42,771 nt of DNA from a bacterium (GTDB lineage Bacteria > Krumholzibacteriota > Krumholzibacteriia > LZORAL124-64-63), in contig JAHIYU010000120.1 in assembly GCA_018814885.1 (NCBI GenBank), forward strand, positions 1 through 42,771. Direction: 5' to 3'. A program made the position numbers and the translations under genes. Shown here one piece after another: positions 16,002 to 24,863 of this stretch. The first letter of the stretch is position 1. The number at the start of each line of letters is the position of its first letter. Under the pieces are notes generated by a model that was not told where the DNA came from, ran no database searches, and was given only the letters and a program-made list of their open reading frames with translations.

Positions 16002-18347
16002 ATGCGGAACGGATGCCATGTCGCGATCACCCTCGCCGTCGCCTGCCTGACCCTGCTCGCCGTATTGCCCGAGCCGGCCGTCTCCCAGGATGCGACGCAG
16101 GACCTCCTGGACGAGGCCTCCCGCCGGAGCGGCCTCAGCCGCGAGGAGCTGCTGCGGCGCTACCAGGAGAAGACCGGTGGGGGCATCGACGACGAGGACA
16201 CGCCCCCCGGTTTGACGGAGCTGCCCGGCGCGGCCGGCCCGTCCATCCGCCCGGGCGTCATCCTGCCATTCGACCTGGATTTGGCCGCGGCGCGCAAGGA
16301 CACGACCGCGCATCCGTCTCCGGCAGCCGCCCTGCCCGACAGCATCTTCGGCGCCGACTTCTTCCGCCTCGACACGGGCGTCTTCGCACCGGCGATCTTC
16401 GGCCCCGTGCCCGAGGGCTATCAGCTCGGCGTGGGCGACCAGGTCTTCGTGGACGTGTGGGGCGAGGTGGAGTTCCGTCTGGAACGCGTGGTCGACCGCG
16501 ACGGCGCGGTCATCCTGCCCAAGGGCGGCAAGATCCGCTGCGCCGGCCGCACCCTGGGCGAGGTCGCGAGAGCCGTGCGCGAGAAGCTCTCTGGCTCCTA
16601 TTCCGGCATCGACACCAAGGGGGAGGGCGGCACGACCTTCGTGGACGTGAGCCTGGGACGGCTGCGCGCCATCCGCGTCTTCGTCGTCGGCGAGGCGGCG
16701 CAACCCGGCGCCTACGAGATGAGCTCGGTGGCGACGGTCTTCACGGCCCTCTACGCGGCCGGCGGCCCCAACGCCCAGGGCAGCCTGCGCGCCATCCTCC
16801 TGATGCGCGGCGAGCAGCAGGTCGCCGCGCTCGATCTCTACGACTACCTGTTGTCGGGCAAGCGCACCGGCGACGCGCTGCTGCGCGAGGGCGACACGGT
16901 CTACGTGCCGCCGCGCGGCCTCACCGTGCGCATCCGGGGCGAGGTGCGCCGCGAGCTGACCTTCGAGATGAGGGAAAGGGAGGACGTGCGGGACCTGATC
17001 CGCTTCGCCGGCGGTTTCACGGCCGAGGCGGAGAGGAACCACGTGCACGTGGAGCGTATCGTGCCGCCTCGAGAGCGCCGTCCCGAGCAGCCGGACCGCA
17101 TCCACCAGGACCTGGACCTGCGCCTGAAGATGCTGCACCCGCTCGCCGACGGCGACGTGGTGCGCATCGACCGCATCCCCGACCGCCTGGAGAACTGGGT
17201 CGAGGTGCGCGGCAACGTGAAGCAGCCGGGGCGCTACGAGTACCGCGAGGGCCTGACCGTCGCCGATCTGGTGGGGATCGCCGGGGGGCTCTGGTCCGAC
17301 ACCCTGGACGAGCGCGCCATCATCGACCGCACCGAGGCCGACCGCGCGCACTCGGCCGTCGACTTCGACCTGGGCGGGGCCCTCGCCGGCGAGGCGTCGG
17401 TGGCCCTGCAGCCCATGGACGTGCTGCGCGTCTTCTCGATCTGGGACGTGCGCGACCGCTTCGAGGTGGCCATCAGCGGCGAGGTGCGCGCGCCGGGCAG
17501 CTTCGAGTGGCGCGAGCGGATGACCCTGCGCGATCTCGTGCTGAAGGCCGGCGGCCTGAAGGAGTCGGCCGACCTGCTGCGCGCCGAGGTGTCGCGCGTG
17601 CGCCGCGACGCCGTCACCAGCCGCGAGACGGGCGCTCCGCCCGCGCGCACCGTCGACGTGATCACCGTCCAGATGGGCGACGACTGGCTGACCGACGGCG
17701 GCCACTTCGCGCTCGAGCCCCACGACCGCGTGGCGATCCGCAGCCTGCCCTGGTGGGAACTGCCGCGCCAGGTGACCATCCGCGGCGAGGTGCACTTCCC
17801 GGGCGTCTACACGCTGGAACGCAACGACGAGCGCCTGTCCAGCCTGCTCGCCCGCGCCGGCGGCCTCAAGCCCACCGCCTACGCGCCCGGCACGCGCGTG
17901 GTGCGCGAGAAGGACGGCATCGGCAACGTGGCCATCGACCTGACCCGCGCCCTCTCCAGGCCCGGCCACGAGCACGACGCGATCCTCGAGGCCGGCGACG
18001 AGGTCCTCGTCCCGCCGGTGCCCTACACGGTGAAGGTGACCGGCGCGGTGGGCTTCCCCACCAGCATCATCTTCGAGCACGGCAAGAGCCTGGGCGACTA
18101 CGTCGCGCGCGCCGGCGGCTATGCGGACATGGCGGACAAGTGGAAGACGCACGTGGTGTATCCCAACGGGATGTCGAAGCAGATCCGCAAGATCTGGAAC
18201 GACCCCGGGGTGATGCCGGGTTCGACGATCGTGGTGCCGCTGAAGAGTCCGGACGAGGGAGCGGGGAAGCTGGCTACGCTTAAGGAGATCGCGAGTATCC
18301 TGGCCAGTGTGGCTACGGTGTGGTTGGTTATTGATCGGACGCAGTGA
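16002..18347 (+). CDS. Polysaccharide export protein, Wza-like with multiple SLBB domains
   Basis: 781 residues, much longer than Wza (about 380). The N-terminus has a signal peptide ending near AVSQD. There is no lipobox, so it is not an obvious lipoprotein. The Poly_export domain is at about 145-210 (EGYQLGVGDQVFVDVWGEVE, GAVILPKGGKIRCAGRTLGEV). About six SLBB-type repeats follow, each with an R/V-x-G-E/N-V...PG-Y pattern and an AGG: VVGEAAQPGAYEM, RIRGEVRRELTFE, VRGNVKQPGRYEY, ISGEVRAPGSFEW, IRGEVHFPGVYTL and VTGAVGFPTSIIF. A hydrophobic C-terminal segment (IASILASVATVWLVI) may cross the outer membrane like the Wza helix. It should form the periplasm-to-outside conduit for the glycan. Start ATG 16002 has GGAG eight bases upstream. 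Confidence 0.88.
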   Translation: MRNGCHVAITLAVACLTLLAVLPEPAVSQDATQDLLDEASRRSGLSREELLRRYQEKTGGGIDDEDTPPGLTELPGAAGPSIRPGVILPFDLDLAAARKDTTAHPSPAAALPDSIFGADFFRLDTGVFAPAIFGPVPEGYQLGVGDQVFVDVWGEVEFRLERVVDRDGAVILPKGGKIRCAGRTLGEVARAVREKLSGSYSGIDTKGEGGTTFVDVSLGRLRAIRVFVVGEAAQPGAYEMSSVATVFTALYAAGGPNAQGSLRAILLMRGEQQVAALDLYDYLLSGKRTGDALLREGDTVYVPPRGLTVRIRGEVRRELTFEMREREDVRDLIRFAGGFTAEAERNHVHVERIVPPRERRPEQPDRIHQDLDLRLKMLHPLADGDVVRIDRIPDRLENWVEVRGNVKQPGRYEYREGLTVADLVGIAGGLWSDTLDERAIIDRTEADRAHSAVDFDLGGALAGEASVALQPMDVLRVFSIWDVRDRFEVAISGEVRAPGSFEWRERMTLRDLVLKAGGLKESADLLRAEVSRVRRDAVTSRETGAPPARTVDVITVQMGDDWLTDGGHFALEPHDRVAIRSLPWWELPRQVTIRGEVHFPGVYTLERNDERLSSLLARAGGLKPTAYAPGTRVVREKDGIGNVAIDLTRALSRPGHEHDAILEAGDEVLVPPVPYTVKVTGAVGFPTSIIFEHGKSLGDYVARAGGYADMADKWKTHVVYPNGMSKQIRKIWNDPGVMPGSTIVVPLKSPDEGAGKLATLKEIASILASVATVWLVIDRTQ

Positions 18348-19351
18348 AAATCCGAGGATGCGCGATGCCGATGCCCAAGAATACTGCTGATACATCCGCG
18401 ATCATCCCTGGCCAAGATGTGTCGGTGATCATCCGTGCGATATGGAAGGCGCGATGGTGGATCATCATCCTTGCCGCCGCGGGGTTTGTGTTGGGGCTGC
18501 TACTGGCGTTTCTGTTGCCGTCCGTATATAGGGCCGAAGTGACACTTTTGCCCAGCAGGGACCGGGAACTCAATAGTGCCCTGTTATCTCAGTTGTCTGG
18601 ATTTGTTGACATCAACGCGCCCCGCGCCGAATCCTTGGAAGATCTCTATCGCCAGATCATCCGGTCGGATAAAATTCTCGAACCCCTACTAGATAAATCA
18701 TGGCAGTCGTCCCTGTCAGATGACCCCGTTAGCCTGTACCAAGCTCTGGGTCTTGATCTTCAAGGCTCCCGCATGGACACGCTCAGGATCCTGGACAAAA
18801 CGCTCCGAATGCTCAGCGACGACGTCATCGCATTTCACCGGGACAGGTCCAGCGGATTCATGATAGTCAGCGTGGAGTTGGCCAAGGATCCGCTGCTGGC
18901 GAAGGGTCTAGTCAGTGAAGTGACCACTTCGCTTGACGAATTCCTAATCACTTTTCATACGAGCCATGCGGCCGAGCAGAGGGCTTTCATCGGCACACGT
19001 CTCGAAACCGTTGCGCTCGAACTTGCCGATGCCGAAAATATGCTGACGGAATTCGAACTCGCCAACCGAGGCTATCTCGAATCACCCCAGCTCAAGCAAC
19101 ATCATGGTGAGCTGGAAAGGCACGTGGCGTCGAAGAACGCCGTGTGGATCGAATTGAGCCGTCAGCTCGAAACGGCCCGAATAGACGAGCATCGCCGTCT
19201 CATACGCATCAACATCCTTGATGACGCCCGATTGCCGATCAGGGCGGTCAGGCCAAACAAGGCCATCTTCGCGTTCTTCGGTGCGGTGTTGGGATTACTC
19301 GCAGGATTGATATCGTCGGTGTGGGCTTGCGGCAATACTCGATCACAATAA
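18344..19351 (+). CDS. Wzz-like chain-length determinant (polysaccharide co-polymerase)
   Basis: About 328-335 residues with the co-polymerase plan: one membrane helix near the N-terminus (WWIIILAAAGFVLGLLLAFL), a long helical periplasmic region (about 60-285, including TRLETVALELADAENMLTEFE) and a second helix near the C-terminus (AIFAFFGAVLGLLAGLISSV) with a short tail. There is no tyrosine-kinase domain, and no Wzc kinase or Wzb phosphatase is in the window. Such proteins set glycan chain length with Wzy. GTG 18344 overlaps the export gene stop (GTGA), but ATG 18365 has GAGGA at a good distance and may be the true start. Base composition drops sharply at this gene. Confidence 0.85.
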   Translation: MKIRGCAMPMPKNTADTSAIIPGQDVSVIIRAIWKARWWIIILAAAGFVLGLLLAFLLPSVYRAEVTLLPSRDRELNSALLSQLSGFVDINAPRAESLEDLYRQIIRSDKILEPLLDKSWQSSLSDDPVSLYQALGLDLQGSRMDTLRILDKTLRMLSDDVIAFHRDRSSGFMIVSVELAKDPLLAKGLVSEVTTSLDEFLITFHTSHAAEQRAFIGTRLETVALELADAENMLTEFELANRGYLESPQLKQHHGELERHVASKNAVWIELSRQLETARIDEHRRLIRINILDDARLPIRAVRPNKAIFAFFGAVLGLLAGLISSVWACGNTRSQ

Positions 19352-19410
19352 TGTGCATGACCGAGTTTTGGTGCCGACTCCGTACAAGCGTCAGCATCAG
19401 TAGGTCCGCC

Positions 19411-20916
19411 ATGAACACCCGAACCCACCAAACGAGACATCAAGGATTGGCGAGGAACTCTCTCATCAACCTTTTGGGATTAGCTCTGCCCATGGCTGTG
19501 GGTGTCATCGCCCTACCCACAATCGTGAGGGGATTAGGAACGGAGCGATTCGGCCTGCTGACGATCATCTGGATGGTGATCGGATATTTCAATCTCCTCG
19601 ACGTGGGTATGTCTCGCTCCATGACGAAACACGTCGCCGAGTTCCTAGCCAGCGAGCATCGGGACGAGACGGCGAGGCTGGTGTTCAGCGGCTTGGTCAC
19701 CATGTTCGCCCTCGGGATCGTTGGCGCGGGCATCGTCGCTGTATCATCGCCGCATCTCGTCGGGGGTGTATTTCGAATTTCTTCGGAATTGCGGGACGAG
19801 GCCGGGACGTCGCTCTTGATCCTGGCGGCATCCGTTCCGTTCGTGATTCTGTCACTTGGGTTGCGCGGAGTCCTGCAGGCCGCGCAGAGGTTCGATTACG
19901 TGAATTTCGTGCGTGTCCCGATCGGCCTGAACACGTTCATCGCTCCTCTGGTCGCCGTTCACTATTCCGACAGTCTCGTGCCTGCGGTGGCGGCTCTCGG
20001 GATCGGCCGCGTTGTCGCTTTTGCCGCCTATTGTTATCTCGTCAGGCGCAGCTTACCGGTTTCGTCGGGAAACAGGTTCGAAAAGAAGTACAGCCTTCTG
20101 CTTCTCCGCACCGGTGGATGGATCACCGTGAGCAACCTGATCAGTCCCCTGCTGGTGTATGCGGATCGGTTCATCATTGGCGCCATATTGACCATGACTT
20201 CTGTGGCTTATTATGCAACTCCATTTGAAGTGGCTACGAAAGCGCTGTTGATATCCTCAGCCATCGTAACAGTTCTTTTTCCGGCCTTCAGCGCGGGCCA
20301 CGTCTCGAAGAAGGAGGCATCCTCGTTCATTTACGGGAAAGGGATCCGTCAGATCTACTTGCTGCTCTTTCCGGTACTGCTGCCAATAGCCCTTTTCGCG
20401 ACTGAGATTCTCGATATCTGGCTTGGCCCGGAATTCGCATCCAATGGCTTCCGCCCCATGCAACTTCTTTGCCTGGGTGTTCTGTTCAACGGCCTGGCCG
20501 GGGTGCCGTTCGCATATATTCAGGCCATCGGCAAAGCGCGGGTCACCGCTACCGTGCACGCGCTCGAGGCACCGGTATTCCTCTTGGTCATGTATCTCCT
20601 GGTTTCCAAGCTAGGCATATCCGGCGCGGCTGTGGCATGGGTTGCTCGTATGGCGGCCGATGCCCTGATCCTTCACGTCGTCTCCGCGCGCAACCTGCAG
20701 GTGGTGACACTTACCCGGCGACATCTTGCCTACAGCGTTGGGCTCGTACTGGCGGCGGTTGTCCTGGTGTGGGTGGGGCCGTCTCCGGCCTGGAGGGTCG
20801 TGGGCCTGATCGCCCTGCTGGTTCTCCATCTATTCATCCTCAGGTCGGACGCCAGGGACGCGATTCGGGCTCTCTTGCCCCGCGAGTCAAACGACAGGGC
20901 GGATGCATCGTGTTGA
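19411..20916 (+). CDS. Oligosaccharide flippase, Wzx/MATE-like (module 2)
   Basis: 501 residues with about 12-14 membrane helices. The N-terminus (LARNSLINLLGLALPMAVGVIALPTIVRGLGTERFGLLTI) carries the RGLGTERFG motif typical of polysaccharide flippases. GLRGVLQAAQRFDYVNFVRVP is also usual for the family. It should flip lipid-linked repeat units across the inner membrane. ATG 19411 is chosen because it starts the conserved N-terminus; AGGT lies about ten bases upstream. Codon use is clearly less GC-rich than in the first flippase at 6979, suggesting a different origin. Its stop overlaps the next gene. Confidence 0.88.
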   Translation: MNTRTHQTRHQGLARNSLINLLGLALPMAVGVIALPTIVRGLGTERFGLLTIIWMVIGYFNLLDVGMSRSMTKHVAEFLASEHRDETARLVFSGLVTMFALGIVGAGIVAVSSPHLVGGVFRISSELRDEAGTSLLILAASVPFVILSLGLRGVLQAAQRFDYVNFVRVPIGLNTFIAPLVAVHYSDSLVPAVAALGIGRVVAFAAYCYLVRRSLPVSSGNRFEKKYSLLLLRTGGWITVSNLISPLLVYADRFIIGAILTMTSVAYYATPFEVATKALLISSAIVTVLFPAFSAGHVSKKEASSFIYGKGIRQIYLLLFPVLLPIALFATEILDIWLGPEFASNGFRPMQLLCLGVLFNGLAGVPFAYIQAIGKARVTATVHALEAPVFLLVMYLLVSKLGISGAAVAWVARMAADALILHVVSARNLQVVTLTRRHLAYSVGLVLAAVVLVWVGPSPAWRVVGLIALLVLHLFILRSDARDAIRALLPRESNDRADASC

Positions 20917-22124
20917 TCGCAGCCATCATCATCCTCATCCTCAACGGCACGTTTCACTGGCTGATCGAGCGCAACTTGACTTATCCGCCTGTTATGCTTT
21001 CCGCACTCTGGGTGTTCTTGATGGTGCTGGCGTTTTCTGCTTCCGGTTACGAATCGGTATCCGGCACGACGGTGGTAGTCTACGTGGCCGGCCTCGTCGG
21101 TTTCGGCTTGGGCTCGCTCATCGGATTGGTTCAGCCGGCTCGGTTTGCGCAAAACACGTCACGGACACCCCGGAACGGCGGCCATATCGGTCCATTCGTG
21201 GGGGTGGCTGTCATTGGGATCGGTGTGTTGCCGTTGTTGCTGATTCGCATGTTCACCGCGAGCGCGACTCTCGGCATCAGCAATCCGTTGTTGGCCTTCC
21301 GACTCGCCAACAGTTCCGGCGATGGTCCGGGACTCGGCGCGTTTTCTTATGTCATCGCCTGGATGACGTTTGCAGCTGTTGCCGCCTTCGCTCTTTATGG
21401 GGGCGATAAGAAGCGCAGAGGCCTCGTGGTTCTTCTCTTTATCGTCGCATTGATCTACCAGATCCTATCGGCTTCCCGGACCGGAGTTGGCATACTGCTC
21501 TTCAGCGCAGCCTGTGTCTCCGCTGTTTCCAGAAGACGCATCCCGATCAAATTGATGCTCTTGGCGGGGGGCGGCTTTCTTGCGCTCTTTCTCGGTGTGG
21601 CTCTCGTGCTCGGCAAGACCGGGGTGCAACATCTCACCGGTACCTCTTCGCTTGTGTCCATGCTCCACATGGTACGGCATTATCTCATCAGTGGGATCGT
21701 CGCCTTTGATCAGGTGGTTGCGGATCCCACACCGTTCGAAGGCGGATTTCACTCTTTACGGTTCTTTTCCATCGTCGCTAACGTGTTCGGTGCCGGGATC
21801 GAAGTGCCGGATCTCGTCCTGGAATACGTGATGACGCCGTACCCGACGAACGTGTATACGATGTTCTTTCCAAGTTATGTCGATTTCGGGCTTGCGGGCG
21901 TTGTCGTATACGGAGTTCTTCTCGGTTGGACGTGCTGTTTGTTGTACAGGTGGGCCCAGAACGGTTCGCTCATCGGAACGGCGCTGTTCGGACTCGCTCT
22001 GGCGAAACTGTTGATCAGCGGCATCACCGAGCACTTCCTCGTGTCCGTCAGCTATTGGGTCCAGGCAACCCTGGTTTTCTATCTACTGCTGGGGCGAGGC
22101 AGGAGGATCCGTTCGCATGGATAG
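20910..22124 (+). CDS. O-antigen polymerase-like membrane protein (Wzy, module 2)
   Basis: About 404 residues, around 11-12 membrane helices, no strong sequence identity to a named enzyme. The pattern LIYQILSASRTGVGILLFSAAC and the late segment YPTNVYTMFFPSYVDFGLAGVVVYGVLLG resemble Wzy/oligosaccharide repeat-unit polymerases, which have SR-rich and proline/tyrosine periplasmic loops. It probably joins repeat units on the periplasmic face. Start GTG 20910 overlaps the flippase stop and is preceded by AGGGCGGA. Its place between flippase and glycosyltransferase supports the call. The lower GC matches the neighbouring block. Confidence 0.75.
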   Translation: MLIAAIIILILNGTFHWLIERNLTYPPVMLSALWVFLMVLAFSASGYESVSGTTVVVYVAGLVGFGLGSLIGLVQPARFAQNTSRTPRNGGHIGPFVGVAVIGIGVLPLLLIRMFTASATLGISNPLLAFRLANSSGDGPGLGAFSYVIAWMTFAAVAAFALYGGDKKRRGLVVLLFIVALIYQILSASRTGVGILLFSAACVSAVSRRRIPIKLMLLAGGGFLALFLGVALVLGKTGVQHLTGTSSLVSMLHMVRHYLISGIVAFDQVVADPTPFEGGFHSLRFFSIVANVFGAGIEVPDLVLEYVMTPYPTNVYTMFFPSYVDFGLAGVVVYGVLLGWTCCLLYRWAQNGSLIGTALFGLALAKLLISGITEHFLVSVSYWVQATLVFYLLLGRGRRIRSHG

Positions 22125-23088
22125 CACGAATCAAGCGTCCGGAGATGCCAAGGACGTATTGCACATCATCATAGTCAACTGGCGGGCAGGTAAATTCCTG
22201 TTGAATTGCCTGCGTTCGATTGAGGTCAGCCGGGGGGATTACCACCTCGAAGCCGTGACCGTTGTGGATAACGATTCCAGCGACGGCTCTCTCGACGGCA
22301 TCGATTCGTTGGACCTTCCTCTGAGAGTGATCAGAAATGATGAAAACATCGGCTTCGCGCGGGCGTGTAATCTGGGCACCGAGGGCATCGACGCCGATTT
22401 CACCCTCTTCCTCAATCCCGACATGGTCCTCTCATCGGATGCTCTTCACTTGAGTCTCGGCACCTTCCGCAACGAAGACAACGAACGTGTGGGCATTCTG
22501 GGCGTGCAGCTGCTCGACGAACATAGACGCGTATCCCGTAGCTGTTCCAGATTTCCGACTCCGGTCATCATCCTGAACAGATCCACGGGTTTAAGCTCCT
22601 TGTGGCCGCAGATCTTCAAGCCCCAGTTTCTGTTGGAGTGGGATCATGGCGAGAGTCGTGATGTCGATCAGGTGATGGGCGCATATTTCATGGTCAGGCA
22701 AGGTGTTTTCGATGAGTTGAACGGCTTCGATGAGCGATTCTTCATGTACTTCGAAGAGGTAGATTTCTGTTTTCGGGCAAACACGCTGGGATGGCGCACC
22801 AGGTATCTGGCCGAGGCCTCTGCGCTCCATCACGGTAGAGTATCTAGCGACCAGGTCAGGGCCCAGTGCTTGTTCTTTTCCTTGCGCAGCCGTCTTCTTT
22901 ATTTTCGAAAGTATGCCACGACGGCCGGGTACTGGTCAGTGCTGTTCTTCACTGTTCTCGTCGAACCTGTCTTCCGGCTGATCTCGACTGTCGTGCGTCG
23001 GGATAGCACCCGTGCGGCCGAAACGATCAAAGCGTACAGGATGCTCGTTTCGGAGATCGTGACAATCATTTCGGGCGGTAGACCGTGA
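22117..23088 (+). CDS. Glycosyltransferase family 2 (rhamnosyltransferase-like)
   Basis: 323 residues with GT-A fold. IIIVNWRAGKFLLNCLRSI starts the fold; VTVVDNDSSDGS at about 48-59 binds the nucleotide. FTLFLNPDMVLSSDA holds the metal-site region, with NPD replacing DxD as is common in WbbL/RfbN-type enzymes. GAYFMVRQGVFDELNGFDERFFMYFEEVDFCFR is the strongly conserved acceptor/base segment with the EEVD. A hydrophobic C-terminal segment may attach it to the membrane. It should add one sugar, possibly rhamnose, to a lipid-linked glycan. ATG 22117 overlaps the previous gene by eight bases and has GGAGGA upstream. Confidence 0.88.
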   Translation: MDSTNQASGDAKDVLHIIIVNWRAGKFLLNCLRSIEVSRGDYHLEAVTVVDNDSSDGSLDGIDSLDLPLRVIRNDENIGFARACNLGTEGIDADFTLFLNPDMVLSSDALHLSLGTFRNEDNERVGILGVQLLDEHRRVSRSCSRFPTPVIILNRSTGLSSLWPQIFKPQFLLEWDHGESRDVDQVMGAYFMVRQGVFDELNGFDERFFMYFEEVDFCFRANTLGWRTRYLAEASALHHGRVSSDQVRAQCLFFSLRSRLLYFRKYATTAGYWSVLFFTVLVEPVFRLISTVVRRDSTRAAETIKAYRMLVSEIVTIISGGRP

Positions 23089-24149
23089 AGGTGTTGTTTC
23101 TGACGCGCTACGGCCCCAGGGGAGCCAGCAGCAGGTATCGAACCTATCAGTACCTGCCGAAGTTGCGTGAGGCCGGCATAGATGGCGATGTGCTTCCCTT
23201 GCTTGATGACAGTTACCTGCGTCGACGCTATAAAGGGGCGAGCGGGAACGTGTTCGAAGTCGCCGCGGCGTATATCAAGCGTGCCCTCAAGGTCGGGGAC
23301 GCCGGAGGGTATGACCTCGTCTGGGCAGAAAAAGAACTTTTCCCTTGGCTGCCGGCGCCTCTTGAACTGGCCTCGTGGCCTCGAGGTGTACCGGTAGTCC
23401 TGGATTATGACGACGCCATGCACCATCGCTATGGTCGACACGGGCAAGCCATTGTGAGGGGGATGCTCGGTGGCAAGATACCGAAACTGATCGCCTGCTC
23501 CGCCGCGGTTGTCGTAGGCAACGCCTATCTCGCCGAATACGCACGCTCGAATGGCGCGAACAGGGTCGAGGTGATCCCCACAGTCGTGGATGTCGCTGGA
23601 TATAGGAAGAAACAGTCTTATGCGACAGAATCTCTGAAAATGTGCTGGATCGGTTCTCCCGTCACGTCAAAGTACCTGGCCATGATCGCCGGTCCATTAC
23701 GTCGATTCGCCGAGAAGCATTCCTGCGAACTCGTATTGATCGGAGGCGGGGATCTTGATCTGAAGGGGGTTCCCGTGAAGCATGTAGACTGGGCGCCCGA
23801 TACCGAGGCAGAGGCAATTCGGAACTGCGATGTGGGTCTCATGCCGCTGCCGGACGATCCCTGGGAAAGAGGAAAGTGCGGCCTTAAACTGATACAGTAC
23901 ATGGCGGCCGGGCTGCCGATCATCGCGTCGCCGATCGGGATTAACAACGACATTGTGGAAGATGGAGTGAACGGGTTTCTAGCATCCGGCGACGAACAGT
24001 GGATTGCCTGCATCGAAGAACTCAATGCAAGCGAATCGTTGAGAAGCGGTTTCGGGGAGCAGGGCCGTCGGAAGGTGGAGAAGTATTACGATCTTTCCGT
24101 GACAGCTTCCGTTTTGAGCCGTGTACTTCTTGAAGTAGCTCACCGTTAA
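23085..24149 (+). CDS. Glycosyltransferase family 4
   Basis: 354 residues. VLFLTRYGPRGASSRYRTYQYLP at the start is a distinct GT4 subgroup in which the gene product reads 'SSRyR..qylp'. VVLDYDDAMHHR is the middle acceptor motif, KMCWIGSPVTSKYLAMI opens the donor half, and KCGLKLIQYMAAGLPIIASPIG is the nucleotide-sugar site. GTG 23085 overlaps the GT2 stop (GTGA). Donor and acceptor sugars are unknown. GC content is low like its neighbours, which places it in the probably acquired block. Confidence 0.86.
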   Translation: MKVLFLTRYGPRGASSRYRTYQYLPKLREAGIDGDVLPLLDDSYLRRRYKGASGNVFEVAAAYIKRALKVGDAGGYDLVWAEKELFPWLPAPLELASWPRGVPVVLDYDDAMHHRYGRHGQAIVRGMLGGKIPKLIACSAAVVVGNAYLAEYARSNGANRVEVIPTVVDVAGYRKKQSYATESLKMCWIGSPVTSKYLAMIAGPLRRFAEKHSCELVLIGGGDLDLKGVPVKHVDWAPDTEAEAIRNCDVGLMPLPDDPWERGKCGLKLIQYMAAGLPIIASPIGINNDIVEDGVNGFLASGDEQWIACIEELNASESLRSGFGEQGRRKVEKYYDLSVTASVLSRVLLEVAHR

Positions 24150-24182
24150 AGCCATGCCGGAACCCGCGGGGAGTGAATCGAT

Positions 24183-24863
24183 ATGGATTTCGTGATCAAG
24201 ACATTCGAGCAACGCTATGTGGAAGACGTCGCGAAATTGCATTGCATGGCATTACCGCGTGGATTCCTGTCGACTCTCGGTACCGGTTTCCTTGGCAGAC
24301 TTTACCTTGGGATCGCCGATGCGGATCTTAGCGGTGTCTGGGTCGCCGTCGGCTATGGGGACAGGTGTCTGGGGTTCATTTCCGGGAGCAGGGACCTTCA
24401 TCAGTGCTATCGGTACGTGCTGCGTCATGGCTGGTTTCCGCTGGGAATTCGCCTTGCGGGGTCGCTTTTCAGATGGAGATCGATAGTTCACTTGTCGCAA
24501 ACCCTGGCATATCCGTTTCGAAAGCTCGGAGCTGACGGAGATGAGAAGGATGAAGTAATCAGGTTGGGCCGCGAGGTCAGGGCCGAACTGTTATCGATCG
24601 CGGTTGCGTCGGAAGCGCGGGGCATGGGCGTTGGCAGGGCGCTTGTGGAGATGCTTGAACAGTATCTTCTGGACTGCGGTCATTCCGGGCTGTATCGCGT
24701 CGTGACGGATGCGGAAGATCCTCGATCCAACGCATTCTACGATTCTGTAGGCTTTTCCCTGCGCGGACAATTCCGTCATCATGAGCATACAATGGCCCTG
24801 TATACGAAGGCAGTTGGTCCTGGATGTGGCGCCATGCCGAACGGGCAGGAGAACTGTCTGTGA
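24183..24863 (+). CDS. GNAT-family N-acetyltransferase
   Basis: 226 residues. The acetyl-CoA site is clear in LLSIAVASEARGMGVGRALVEMLEQY (about 137-162, R-G-x-G-x-G), followed by VTDAEDPRSNAFYDSVGF, typical of GNAT. An N-terminal hydrophobic stretch (GWFPLGIRLAGSLFRW) might attach it to the membrane or to a lipid substrate. Lying between a glycosyltransferase and a sugar aminotransferase, it probably acetylates an amino sugar made for the same glycan, as in FdtC/WecD-type pathways. ATG 24183 has GGGAG about eight bases upstream. Its stop overlaps the next gene's GTG. Confidence 0.82.
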   Translation: MDFVIKTFEQRYVEDVAKLHCMALPRGFLSTLGTGFLGRLYLGIADADLSGVWVAVGYGDRCLGFISGSRDLHQCYRYVLRHGWFPLGIRLAGSLFRWRSIVHLSQTLAYPFRKLGADGDEKDEVIRLGREVRAELLSIAVASEARGMGVGRALVEMLEQYLLDCGHSGLYRVVTDAEDPRSNAFYDSVGFSLRGQFRHHEHTMALYTKAVGPGCGAMPNGQENCL

